Shown here in pieces: positions 35,486-43,188 of a stretch of DNA of 64,000 nt (the stretch's first letter is position 1; each line of letters opens with the position of its first letter). The stretch is taken from positions 868,001-932,000 of the forward strand of contig NZ_CP139559.1 of the NCBI RefSeq assembly GCF_034263275.1. The letters run 5' to 3'. The notes beneath the pieces are model-generated. The model saw only the letters and a program-made list of their open reading frames with translations, did not search any database and had not been told where the DNA came from. This DNA comes from Mucilaginibacter sp. cycad4 (GTDB taxonomy: Bacteria; Bacteroidota; Bacteroidia; Sphingobacteriales; Sphingobacteriaceae). The position numbers and the translations under genes are program-made.

Positions 35486-36625
35486 ATGAAAGAGATCATT
35501 GACATTGTTGCCGCCTATGATGAGGCACATGCGCTGGGTAAAAAAACTGCCCTGGCTACTGTTGTATTGGTGGAAGGTTCTGCCTACCGCCGGGCCGGTG
35601 CACGCATGCTGATTACTGAGGACGGGCAGCTTACCGGTGCTATCAGCGGAGGGTGTTTGGAGGGCGATGCCCTGCGCAAAGCCCGCCTGGTGATCCTGCA
35701 GCAGCAACCTTTACTGGTAACTTATGATACTACCGACGATGACGATGCCAAACTGGGCGTAGGTTTGGGCTGTAACGGCATTATCCATATTCTTATTGAA
35801 CCCATAACCGGCGATGTCAATAACCCTATTAGCCTGCTGAAAAATATCATCAGCAACGATCGGCACGCCGTACTGGCAACCGTGTTTTCTATTAAAGACA
35901 GAAAAGCGCCCCAGCCCGGTACTTGCCTTTGCCTTACCGAAGATAAACTGACAGTAAGCCATCCCGGGCACCTGCAATACCAGGTTGCTTTGGTAAGTGA
36001 TGCCATAAGGGTACTGGAGGAGCAGCGATCAGAAATACGGGTTTATCAGGCTGATACCGAGTATACCGCTTTTGTTGAACATATTAAACCCGTTATTTCG
36101 CTTGTGATTGCGGGGGCAGGTAACGACGCAATTCCTTTAACGCGAATAGCTGCGGTTTTAGGCTGGAATATTACGGTGATAGATGGCCGGCCTAATTATG
36201 CAGTTAAGCAGCGCTTTCCGTTTGCTCAAAATGTCGTAACTGCTAAACCAACCGATGTATTATCGCATATAAAGATCAATGATCGTACGGCCATCGTTAT
36301 GATGACCCACAATTATAATTATGAGATAGCACTCCTTAAAGAATTATTGCCTGCACCCTTACCTTATATCGGCATCCTCGGCCCCAAAAAGAAACTAGAA
36401 CGGATGCTGGCAGAAATTGAGGACGCAGGCATATCTGTCAGCGAAGAACAAATGAACAACATCTACGGCCCGGTAGGGTTAGATATAGGTGCCGAGGGCG
36501 CCGAAGAGATAGCCTTATCCATTGTGTCTGAAATTAAAGCTGTGTTATCAGCGCGGCAGGGATATTCATTGAAATATAAACCTGCACCTATTCATATTTC
36601 TAATCTTAAATACTTGATTAAATAG
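35486..36625 (+). CDS. XdhC/CoxI-family molybdenum-enzyme maturation protein (PaoD-like)
   Basis: 379 residues. N-terminal XdhC_CoxI domain (ALATVVLVEGSAYRRAGARM, then TGAISGGCLEGDA) and C-terminal Rossmann-like XdhC_C domain (VIAGAGNDAIPLTRIAAVLG.. YIGILGPKKKLERM). Such proteins bind and sulfurate the molybdenum cofactor and insert it in the large subunit. It lies 14 bases after that subunit's gene, completing the operon paoABCD. Confidence 0.92.
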   Translation: MKEIIDIVAAYDEAHALGKKTALATVVLVEGSAYRRAGARMLITEDGQLTGAISGGCLEGDALRKARLVILQQQPLLVTYDTTDDDDAKLGVGLGCNGIIHILIEPITGDVNNPISLLKNIISNDRHAVLATVFSIKDRKAPQPGTCLCLTEDKLTVSHPGHLQYQVALVSDAIRVLEEQRSEIRVYQADTEYTAFVEHIKPVISLVIAGAGNDAIPLTRIAAVLGWNITVIDGRPNYAVKQRFPFAQNVVTAKPTDVLSHIKINDRTAIVMMTHNYNYEIALLKELLPAPLPYIGILGPKKKLERMLAEIEDAGISVSEEQMNNIYGPVGLDIGAEGAEEIALSIVSEIKAVLSARQGYSLKYKPAPIHISNLKYLIK

Positions 36626-37183
36626 TCGCCGGGTATCTTGGTTTTTATATTAGATACTTCAAACAGTTTTTCAGTTCTTTCCCGAATTAGCAGTTATGAT
36701 TGCCCTTTTTTTGTCGCTGAAATAAAGCGCAAGTGCCTTTATGGCCGGGTATCATTGTAACAAATGAGGTGTCCCAATTTTTTGATTCCCAAAAAAAATT
36801 GAAAAAAGCCTGGTGCCTCTTTTTCTTAAAAACTCACGTGTTCCATTTTTTGAGAGTAAAATAATGGAACGGGTTAAAAATGCTACTGTTTGATAATCAG
36901 TTGTTTGTGTTTTGGTATGAAACGTTGTTAAATTAATGATAACCAGTATTTAAAACTTTATAGAGTATCTGCCTGGTGTTTCACACTTGCTGAAAATAAG
37001 GGCGGATTTTTGAGTGTATTTTTATCCGTTTTTTGATGTTTTTTAAATAAAGCTGGTTGTTTGAATTTTGATGGTGACAAAGTACTGCCACCATTGCTTA
37101 AAGCCGGAAAACTTAGTTTTGTGCCTTCTCTAAATATGACGAAGCGTAGCTTCGTCAGCTTCGTGGCCGATAGGCGAAGCCCT
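36626..37183. other. Long AT-rich intergenic region
   Basis: No credible gene. It holds a perfect hairpin GACGAAGC-GTA-GCTTCGTC at 37138-37156 and poly-A/T tracts around 36770-36870. Its right side runs into the repeat copy at 37184. It forms the left border of the accessory island. Confidence 0.6.
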
Positions 37184-37319
37184 GGTCGAAGTTTAGCGGT
37201 AACCTAACTTCGACCTAAAACTATGCAAGCATTTTGCTTGCGGGGCCTGAATAGCAATAAAGGATTTACTGCCGTCATAAAGTTAAGCTGAAAGCTTAAA
37301 TCATTTTAGGACGAAGTTA
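37184..37319. repeat. Island repeat, copy 1
   Basis: The core 37226-37319 (94 bases) differs from the copy at 39192-39285 at only 2 positions. It starts with the hairpin CAAGCATTTTGCTTG and carries AAGTTAAGCTGAAAGCTTAA in the middle. Just upstream, GGTCGAAGTT (37184-37193) and AACTTCGACC (37206-37215) form another hairpin. Confidence 0.9.
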
Positions 37320-37367
37320 AATAGCGATTGATTTTCACAATGAGGTGTATATTAGCTATTTTTGAGC

Positions 37368-39140
37368 ATGAAACTAAACCGCCTTATCATACTGTGTTTT
37401 GCAGTTTTATTTTTTTACGGATGTAGAAAAGGAGAAAACGCAAAAGAAATAATACCACCACCTGCACCCGGTCCGGGAGTGACAGAAATTGGACTATCGG
37501 GTGATATCAAAAACCCTGATGGCTCTGCGTCCGAAGGAGTGGATGTTACTATAGATGGACATAAAATCACAACTTCAGCTTCCGGCTTGTTTGAGTATAC
37601 CGGCAAAGTAAGCAACGCTGATAAGGTAAAACTTTCGATATCTAAAAAAGGGTATTTTAAATTCAGTAAAACCTTTACGCTGGAAGAGAATAGTACGATA
37701 GAAAACCTCTCTTACCTTTTAATTTTGGAACAAACCGCCGGAAGTTTCGGATCGGCGAGCGGCGGTACCATCACCACCACCTATGCTACGCTGGTTTTTC
37801 AGCCTAATAGCTTTGTTAATCAAGACGGAAGTGCCTATAATGGAAACGTAACCGTAAAAATGCCTCCCAATATCATTAGTGAATATGCGGATAAATTGCC
37901 GGGGGATACAAGGGCTTTAACGGCAACGAATCAGAACGTTGTGTTAGACCATTGGGGAGGGATGAATGTGCAGGTTTATGGCAACACCGGGCAACTGCTT
38001 AAACTGGTAAAGCCGGTTAATTATACTTATAAAATTGACTGGCGATATGTTTACATTAATAAAAGCAACTCAATAAAGATATGGAATTACGACGAAGCCG
38101 ATGATATCTGGAAAGAAGCCGGTGACGCCACCTTGAACGGACAATATTTTACCGGTAGTACAACAAGCTTATCCTATTTGCAATGGGGCACAGCTTATCC
38201 GCAAGCTTTGCTCAGGGCTTATGTAACGGATGGCAATTCAAACCCGGCCAGCTTTTTTAGGCTTGATTGTGGTATAGATAATTACGCCGTTAATAGTTTT
38301 TCGGGCGTAAGAATTAACTCGAAAGGCGTTGCATTAATTTACGCGCCGGCCAATACACAAATACGTACAGCCGTAGCATCGCCGTGTTATGATATGTTGA
38401 ACGCCTTTTTAATCCCGCCAATTGCGGTCGATAAAAAATTAGAGCAACCACTGGTTGTTAAATTGGCGCCATACATAACCACCTTTGAGGGTAAAATAGA
38501 AGATTGCGGATTTAACGGCGTGAAGGGCAGGGCCGAGTTTACTTTTAACGGCAAAAAGATGCTGAGTAATCTTGATAACAATGGCTATTTTAAGTTTACC
38601 TTCCTTCTCTGTGAGTTCAACGGTAACAATGGTAAATTGGTTGTTTATGATGAGCAAAATAAAATTATTCATCAAAACAACAATAACCCGATAAGGGCCG
38701 GGATTAAAAATGCCTATTTGGCTTCATTGTGTACCGTACCGCAAACCGGTAAGGTAACAATAAATGTAAAGGGAAAAACCTATACGTTTGAAACGCCTAA
38801 AGATAGCCTGTCGATGAGCGAGATCTTTGAACCCTGGAATGGTAGCCCGACAACCATGATCTCTGCGCACAGTGCCGACAGAACACAGGGTTTTCTTCTG
38901 ACTTACCTTGGCTTTAAAGGAGGAAAAGTTGATTTGTATACCTGCGGCTTTTCTATACCTTTAAATAATTACACCATGACCTGGGGGCTTTACGAACGTG
39001 GTACAACCCAGATCACAAAATATAAAACGAGCGACACCTTAATTGAGGGAACGTTTAAAACTAAAACTAATCTCAATTTTTCGGCATGGGCGCCCGGTGA
39101 GGTGGTGGAGATAAGCGGTAGTTTTAGTATTTCGAGGTGA
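37368..39140 (+). CDS. Large predicted lipoprotein with N-terminal carboxypeptidase-like domain
   Basis: 590 residues from the ATG at 37368 (a TTG 2 codons earlier is less likely). Signal peptide and lipobox (FFYGCRKGE, Cys19). Residues about 45-115 resemble a carboxypeptidase-regulatory-like beta-sandwich (LSGDIKNPDGSASEGVDVTI.. SGLFEYTG). The remainder is beta-rich, with a ZU5-like region (GGTITTTYATLVFQPNSFVN) around 130-165. Function unknown. It is flanked by two near-identical direct repeat copies. Confidence 0.72.
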   Translation: MKLNRLIILCFAVLFFYGCRKGENAKEIIPPPAPGPGVTEIGLSGDIKNPDGSASEGVDVTIDGHKITTSASGLFEYTGKVSNADKVKLSISKKGYFKFSKTFTLEENSTIENLSYLLILEQTAGSFGSASGGTITTTYATLVFQPNSFVNQDGSAYNGNVTVKMPPNIISEYADKLPGDTRALTATNQNVVLDHWGGMNVQVYGNTGQLLKLVKPVNYTYKIDWRYVYINKSNSIKIWNYDEADDIWKEAGDATLNGQYFTGSTTSLSYLQWGTAYPQALLRAYVTDGNSNPASFFRLDCGIDNYAVNSFSGVRINSKGVALIYAPANTQIRTAVASPCYDMLNAFLIPPIAVDKKLEQPLVVKLAPYITTFEGKIEDCGFNGVKGRAEFTFNGKKMLSNLDNNGYFKFTFLLCEFNGNNGKLVVYDEQNKIIHQNNNNPIRAGIKNAYLASLCTVPQTGKVTINVKGKTYTFETPKDSLSMSEIFEPWNGSPTTMISAHSADRTQGFLLTYLGFKGGKVDLYTCGFSIPLNNYTMTWGLYERGTTQITKYKTSDTLIEGTFKTKTNLNFSAWAPGEVVEISGSFSISR

Positions 39141-39174
39141 TGAAGATCCGGAAAACTCTAATTCTGATCGGAGC

Positions 39175-39297
39175 TTAGCGATAGCGTAACTCAAGCATTT
39201 TGCTTGCGTGGCCTGAATAGCAATAAAGGATTTACTGCCGTCATAAAGTTAAGCTGAAAGCTTAAATCATTTTAGGGCGAAGTTACGCTATCGCTAA
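39175..39297. repeat. Island repeat, copy 2, with terminal inverted repeats
   Basis: The element is bounded by exact 17-base inverted arms: TTAGCGATAGCGTAACT (39175-39191) and AGTTACGCTATCGCTAA (39281-39297). Its 94-base core (39192-39285) matches copy 1 with 2 differences. This is the most complete copy, and it has a MITE-like structure. Confidence 0.9.
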
Positions 39298-39318
39298 ACT
39301 TCGACCAGTGTGGGGGAA

Positions 39319-39450
39319 ATGAAAGAACTGGTTAATGCCGCCATTAGTGACAGCCATACCCATACCCGCACCCTGCACCTGCATTTAAAAGCCAAACAAT
39401 TGTTAGATAACGGACGGGTAATGGATGCCTGGAAGGTGTTGTTGATGTAG
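39319..39450 (+). other. 43-codon ORF, probably a gene remnant
   Basis: ATG at 39319 to TAG at 39448-39450. The product contains LHLHLKAKQLLDNGRVMDAWKVLL, which looks like real coding sequence (helical, balanced composition) but is not recognised. It begins 21 bases after the repeat copy. Could be the tail or head of a gene cut by recombination at the repeat. Confidence 0.25.
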
Positions 39451-40123
39451 GTTACGATTGTGGCTGCAGGAGATTAGCTTATAAATTCAACGCTACCGTA
39501 TGCGCTGCGCCTTATGTAAAATTGCTAAGTTTTAAAAAACTGTTTGCGGTAGATGAGTTTAATAAATTATAATTGTCATTTTTTTGTTACAATTTGAAAT
39601 AATTAAAAATCAAAAAACTTTATTAAATCAATTATCTCTATATAACTAATGTTGTCACGTATTAAACAGCAAGATATAGCGACAGAAGACTTTAAAATGG
39701 CATTTAAAAGCTATTAATAGCTGCAATGCAACGACTATTAACAAACCAATCGCCACGTTTTCTTAGCGTCATACATTTGATTATTGCAAATACTTTAATC
39801 AAATTTTTGGCATATATTTGGTATTAAACAATATAAGTTACAATTATTAGCGGGTCATTCCCAGTGCGCAATTCCGAGTTGAGGAGCCGTGCAGATCCGA
39901 ATATTTATAGCTTTCGATAACTAACTTAATCAACACCACGCGCGTGACGGATTCCGCTGTTTGGCCTCTTGGTAATAGTTAATTACACAAAATATTATTT
40001 AAACTAATTTTGTATATGGATGTCAAATCGATATACTTTTTTGGTGTAGATAATAATTTAAGTTTTGTAAACTTCGCTGTAACTGGTGATGTTTTTATTT
40101 GAAATTTAATTAATTATCAGATC
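39451..40123. other. AT-rich region without an identified gene
   Basis: About 670 bases with many stop codons on all frames. Short ORFs here have no convincing features. The composition is clearly more AT-rich than the surrounding host genes. Confidence 0.5.
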
Positions 40124-40279
40124 ATGGAACGCGACAAAAAATACAAGGGAGTAGTAACCGTTAAGGCTGTTAACCCTATCGTAAAAATGATTGAGGATAA
40201 AAAGAGAATTGCCCAGGCAATCAAAAACGGCGAAAGCTTGTCTACTCTTAAAGGAATTAAAATTGTATCTCCCGTATAG
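40124..40279 (+). CDS. Small basic protein overlapping the DUF6169 gene
   Basis: 51 residues: MERDKKYKGVVTVKAVNPI, then KNGESLSTLKGIKIVSPV. Lys-rich with a regular helix-like middle. The ending (GESLSTLKGIKIVSP) resembles, from memory, small proteins found just upstream of short toxin-like genes in Bacteroidota. Its 3' end overlaps the next gene in a different frame, so translation of the two is likely coupled. It could be an antitoxin or regulator; not proven. Confidence 0.5.
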   Translation: MERDKKYKGVVTVKAVNPIVKMIEDKKRIAQAIKNGESLSTLKGIKIVSPV

Positions 40280-40748
40280 CTTTACTATAAATGAGGACGG
40301 ATCATACAATTTTATATCTGACCTAAATCACAATTACCTTATTTACTTCTCAGAATCTTCACTTCCCGATTCGGAAGGAAATATTCACACTATTTATAAT
40401 ATCGGATTCAGTCGGGATGGATATCATGACTGCATTCCCTATGAATCAAAATTTGACGGAAGAATCAGATCTACAATAATGAATGCAGTAAATGATTTCT
40501 TTGATAAAAATGATCACAAGGCATTAATTTATTTTTGCTTTGGTGACGATGGCTATTCCAGGCATAGAAAAATTGTGTTTAATATGTGGGCTCGTGATTT
40601 GGATTCATCAATTGATAAGTATAACAGTGAAATCCCCTATGAAGGATCTACTGTTTACGGATCTTTATTGATAGTAAATAATAACCCGTTGAAAGAATTA
40701 ATTGTGAAATCCTTTGAAGGATTTATATCAGAGCTTACTTCAAAATAA
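40251..40748 (+). CDS. DUF6169-family protein
   Basis: 165 residues if translation begins at the TTG at 40251 (product LYLPYSFTINEDGSYNF..); the frame is open back to a TTG at 40191, which would add 20 residues in the overlap with the upstream ORF. No ATG start is available near the domain start, so start choice is uncertain. The N-terminal PYSFTINEDGSYNFISDLNHNY pattern (about residues 4-25) is that of DUF6169 as I recall it. Acidic C-terminal half. Function unknown. Its stop codon abuts a HigB toxin remnant. Confidence 0.6.
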   Translation, partial: KELKLYLPYSFTINEDGSYNFISDLNHNYLIYFSESSLPDSEGNIHTIYNIGFSRDGYHDCIPYESKFDGRIRSTIMNAVNDFFDKNDHKALIYFCFGDDGYSRHRKIVFNMWARDLDSSIDKYNSEIPYEGSTVYGSLLIVNNNPLKELIVKSFEGFISELTSK

Positions 40749-40749
40749 C

Positions 40750-40809
40750 CTCATCTTCCGGTTTGAGGATGGAAATATTCATGATGTTGATTATATCGAC
40801 TATCATTAA
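40750..40809 (+). pseudogene. higB: C-terminal remnant of a HigB-type toxin gene
   Basis: In the frame ending at TAA 40807-40809 the sequence reads LIFRFEDGNIHDVDYIDYH. This matches the conserved end of HigB toxins (WRI.F.F.NGDA..LDYEDYH). Nothing upstream belongs to a HigB: the DUF6169 stop codon lies at 40746-40748. The remnant ends 13 bases before the higA start, the normal higB-higA spacing. So the toxin has been replaced by other sequence while its last 20 codons stayed. Confidence 0.75.
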
Positions 40810-40822
40810 AAAGGAAAATATT

Positions 40823-41122
40823 ATGTTGAAACGCAAATTACCGCCCAATCATCCCGGCTTCATTTTAAAAGAAATGTTTATTGATGAACAGGAACTGACC
40901 ATTACTGAAGTAGCGAAAGGCCTGGGTATGGCCCGTGCCAACCTTTCAGCTATAGTTAATGGCCATACGGGGATTAGCCCGGAACTTGCTATCAAACTAT
41001 CTGAGGCATTCGGCAATACATCGCAGTTTTGGATAAATCTTCAAAATAATTATGAACTGTGGCACGCTGAACAAAAGGTTGATCGCGCGAGTATCAGGCA
41101 TTTTTATAAGGCAAGTGCCTGA
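40823..41122 (+). CDS. higA: HigA-family antitoxin (XRE helix-turn-helix)
   Basis: 99 residues from the ATG at 40823. PNHPGFILKEMFIDEQELTITEVAKGLG and ANLSAIVNGHTGISPELAIKLSEAFG are classic HigA motifs, the second being the recognition helix, followed by WINLQNNYELW. The gene has no intact higB partner, so it is an orphan antitoxin. Its stop codon TGA is part of a repeat copy (CTGAAAGCTTAA), which suggests recombination right at the gene end. Confidence 0.88.
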   Translation: MLKRKLPPNHPGFILKEMFIDEQELTITEVAKGLGMARANLSAIVNGHTGISPELAIKLSEAFGNTSQFWINLQNNYELWHAEQKVDRASIRHFYKASA

Positions 41123-41152
41123 AAGCTTAACACATTTTAGGAGGCTTCAAAT
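41119..41152. repeat. Island repeat, partial copy 3
   Basis: CTGAAAGCTTAACACATTTT followed by AGGAGGCTTC matches the interior right part of copies 1 and 2 with a few changes. It overlaps the higA stop codon. Confidence 0.7.
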
Positions 41153-41626
41153 AAAATCGATTATTTTAGCCTCCCCAATGCAAATAGGGCCTTCGTGTAT
41201 TCGCCATTTCCGGCCCACGCTCAGATATTGTCCTATTTGCGGACGGAGCAAAAATCTAACAGTTACTACTTTTTCTTCTCCCGGCTCAATTGCAATCCCG
41301 CTATACCAGGTAATATCGCCCATATATGCTTCAAGTATGCCGTCGTTTTCGGGGTATTCAAACACATGATCTGGCCTGTATCCGCTTAATATTCCTGTTC
41401 GCCTCCCACCATCTGCCGTTGCTTTTAATTTTAATAGGGCACTAACTGATATCAGTTCGCGTTTTTCCTGCTGCTCCGGGTCCTTTATACTTACAAGCGT
41501 ATTTTTATTATAAGCTATAACGTCAAATACTTTTGATGCCCCTGTACCAAGCCATCTTTTGTAAATGAGTTTGCCGTTCATATACAAGTAAAGTTCGTCG
41601 CCTCTAATTTCTTTGTGGATTAACAT
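41147..41626 (-). CDS. Free-standing EF-Tu domain III-like protein
   Basis: 159 residues from the ATG at 41626 (the frame runs open to 41746, but that part looks non-coding). Residues about 65-158 follow domain III of elongation factor Tu: ATADGGRRTGILSGYRPDHV, then a Gly-containing turn and VTVRFLL.. GRKWRIHEGPICIGEAKI at the end. There is no GTPase domain. EF-Tu domain III is a beta-barrel that binds tRNA and EF-Ts. Role unknown; in an island with toxins it might act as a decoy or binding adaptor, but this is speculation. Confidence 0.6.
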   Translation of the reverse strand: MLIHKEIRGDELYLYMNGKLIYKRWLGTGASKVFDVIAYNKNTLVSIKDPEQQEKRELISVSALLKLKATADGGRRTGILSGYRPDHVFEYPENDGILEAYMGDITWYSGIAIEPGEEKVVTVRFLLRPQIGQYLSVGRKWRIHEGPICIGEAKIIDFI

Positions 41627-41802
41627 GGTATTTGTAAAGGTAGAGAATGTGGGTGTAAATACCATGACCCATAGGACAGTTAGTGTTGAGAACGCGCGAC
41701 ACGAGCGCACCAGCGGAGGTCGTGTTGTAGACACTAAGTTATTCATACAGACCTTTGTAACCCTATTTTAGGACAAGATGCTGCATTCTCACCCCAGTTG
41801 GG

Positions 41803-41850
41803 TTAACACATTATAGGACGAAGTTACGTTATCGCTAAACTTCGACCAGT
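41803..41850. repeat. Island repeat, partial copy 4
   Basis: TTAACACATTATAGGACGAA followed by GTTACGTTATCGCTAAACTTCGACCAGT (in two parts, 41803-41850) matches the right end of copy 2 (39263-39308) with few differences. It lies 53 bases before the nuclease-protease fusion gene. Confidence 0.75.
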
Positions 41851-41902
41851 TAGAGATTAAAAGAGAATTAACCTTTATATTGCATTTTCTTTTATCTAAA
41901 CC

Positions 41903-43159
41903 ATGAATACCACAAAAAAAGGTAACGCTTTCGAAGATCGTGTAGCACAAATGATTCAGCGGTTACTGAATGAGGATGAATTTTATGTGCCAGGTAAGAA
42001 AAGTCAAGTGTTTCGCAAGAAGGCATACTATTCATTCAAAAGGAAAAACGATATTATTTTTGATGTTACCGTCGAGACAAGGCTGAAACCTGACGTGCCA
42101 TATTCAATTCTCAGTATCATTGAATGTAAACATTACAATCATCGTGTGACTGTTGATGATGTCGAGGAGTTTGAGTCAAAGATTCGTCAAATAGGAGAAC
42201 ATGATACCAAAGGTATCATCGTTACGAATAATCAACTCCAATCGGGGGCATTGGAACTGGCAAAATCGCTTAAAATAGGAGTTGTTCGCCTCGATCCAAA
42301 TGATGAGTACCAATGGATAAACTACCGTCACGAAAAAAAAGGCGGACTCGACCTACAACGTTTAGCTGATTACTTTTATACTACATCAGATAAGTTGCCT
42401 AAATTTATTGGTTATCTTAATGGTATACTATTTGACGGTTTGCCAGATGCTTTGATAGAGAGTGGGATAATAGATATTTACCGCCATAAAGAGAAATTTA
42501 TATCAGTCCCTTTCTTAACTGATGAACGAATAGAAAATATAGTAGATCGTTTATATAACCATGACATTAACAATGGTCAGAAGTTATCCATCGAGAAGCT
42601 CGCTGCATTTTTAATCTCTAAATACCCTTTCGTGTTCGAGATTGATGATGAAATGCCTTATGAAAAGTTGGGGAGTATTGATTTTGAGAGTGAAGTTATT
42701 CGAGTTAATCCCCGCCTAAGAGATGATCCGCACCGGTGGCGTTTTACTTTTGCTCATGAAGTTGGTCATATGATACTGCATCGTAAGCTACTTGAAGGTG
42801 CCGTGAAGGAAAAAAATGATGACGAAGCAACGCTTGAAGTGTTAAATCCTAATTACATGGATAATGAACGTCGTATTGAGATTCAAGCGAATTTATTCGC
42901 AAGTACATTGTTACTTCCTCGGCCAAAATTAGAAAATTTAGTTAATCGTTTTTTTAAGGAAAATGGTATTCATAAAGGGTATCTCTTTGTAGACTCACAG
43001 CCAGTAAATCAAGTGCAAGCGTTAAATCTACTCAAACTAATTTCAGAAACATTTGATGTATCTCTCGCTGTAGGCCGTATTCGACTAATAAAACTTAAGC
43101 TTGCGGTTTATAAGAATGATGGACATATCGGTAACATAGTTCGTGACTATTTCAAATAG
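41903..43159 (+). CDS. Fusion of Mrr-like restriction nuclease and ImmA/IrrE metallopeptidase
   Basis: 418 residues with two catalytic modules. N-terminus (1-135): Mrr-type PD-(D/E)xK fold with GNAFEDRV, Asp54 (IIFDVTVE), Glu74-Cys-Lys76 (SIIECKHY) and TKGIIVTNNQLQSGALELA. C-terminus (about 240-400): ImmA/IrrE domain with the zinc motif FAHEVGHMILH (283-293, His285, Glu286, His289) and the downstream IEIQANLFASTLLLP containing the third ligand. Host genes of this type often cut a repressor after a signal. The nuclease and protease in one chain suggest a self-contained defence switch. Convergent with abiH across a 29-base gap holding a hairpin. More AT-rich than the host genes. Confidence 0.88.
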   Translation: MNTTKKGNAFEDRVAQMIQRLLNEDEFYVPGKKSQVFRKKAYYSFKRKNDIIFDVTVETRLKPDVPYSILSIIECKHYNHRVTVDDVEEFESKIRQIGEHDTKGIIVTNNQLQSGALELAKSLKIGVVRLDPNDEYQWINYRHEKKGGLDLQRLADYFYTTSDKLPKFIGYLNGILFDGLPDALIESGIIDIYRHKEKFISVPFLTDERIENIVDRLYNHDINNGQKLSIEKLAAFLISKYPFVFEIDDEMPYEKLGSIDFESEVIRVNPRLRDDPHRWRFTFAHEVGHMILHRKLLEGAVKEKNDDEATLEVLNPNYMDNERRIEIQANLFASTLLLPRPKLENLVNRFFKENGIHKGYLFVDSQPVNQVQALNLLKLISETFDVSLAVGRIRLIKLKLAVYKNDGHIGNIVRDYFK

Positions 43160-43164
43160 GCCAG

Positions 43165-43185
43165 TCGGCTCTATAAATGAGCCGA
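43165..43185. terminator. Symmetric hairpin between convergent genes
   Basis: TCGGCTC-TATAAAT-GAGCCGA: a perfect 7-bp stem with a 7-base loop, placed in the 29-base gap between the fusion gene and abiH. It can serve both strands, but lacks a long T run. Confidence 0.6.
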
Positions 43186-43188
43186 GAC

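Noticed and set aside
39830..39960. Possible gene fragment on the minus strand
   Set aside because: Short frames here have coding-like pieces but no family resemblance that I can defend.
41627..41746. N-terminal extension of the EF-Tu-like gene
   Set aside because: The 40 extra residues come from repeat-like intergenic DNA and a good ATG lies at 41626.
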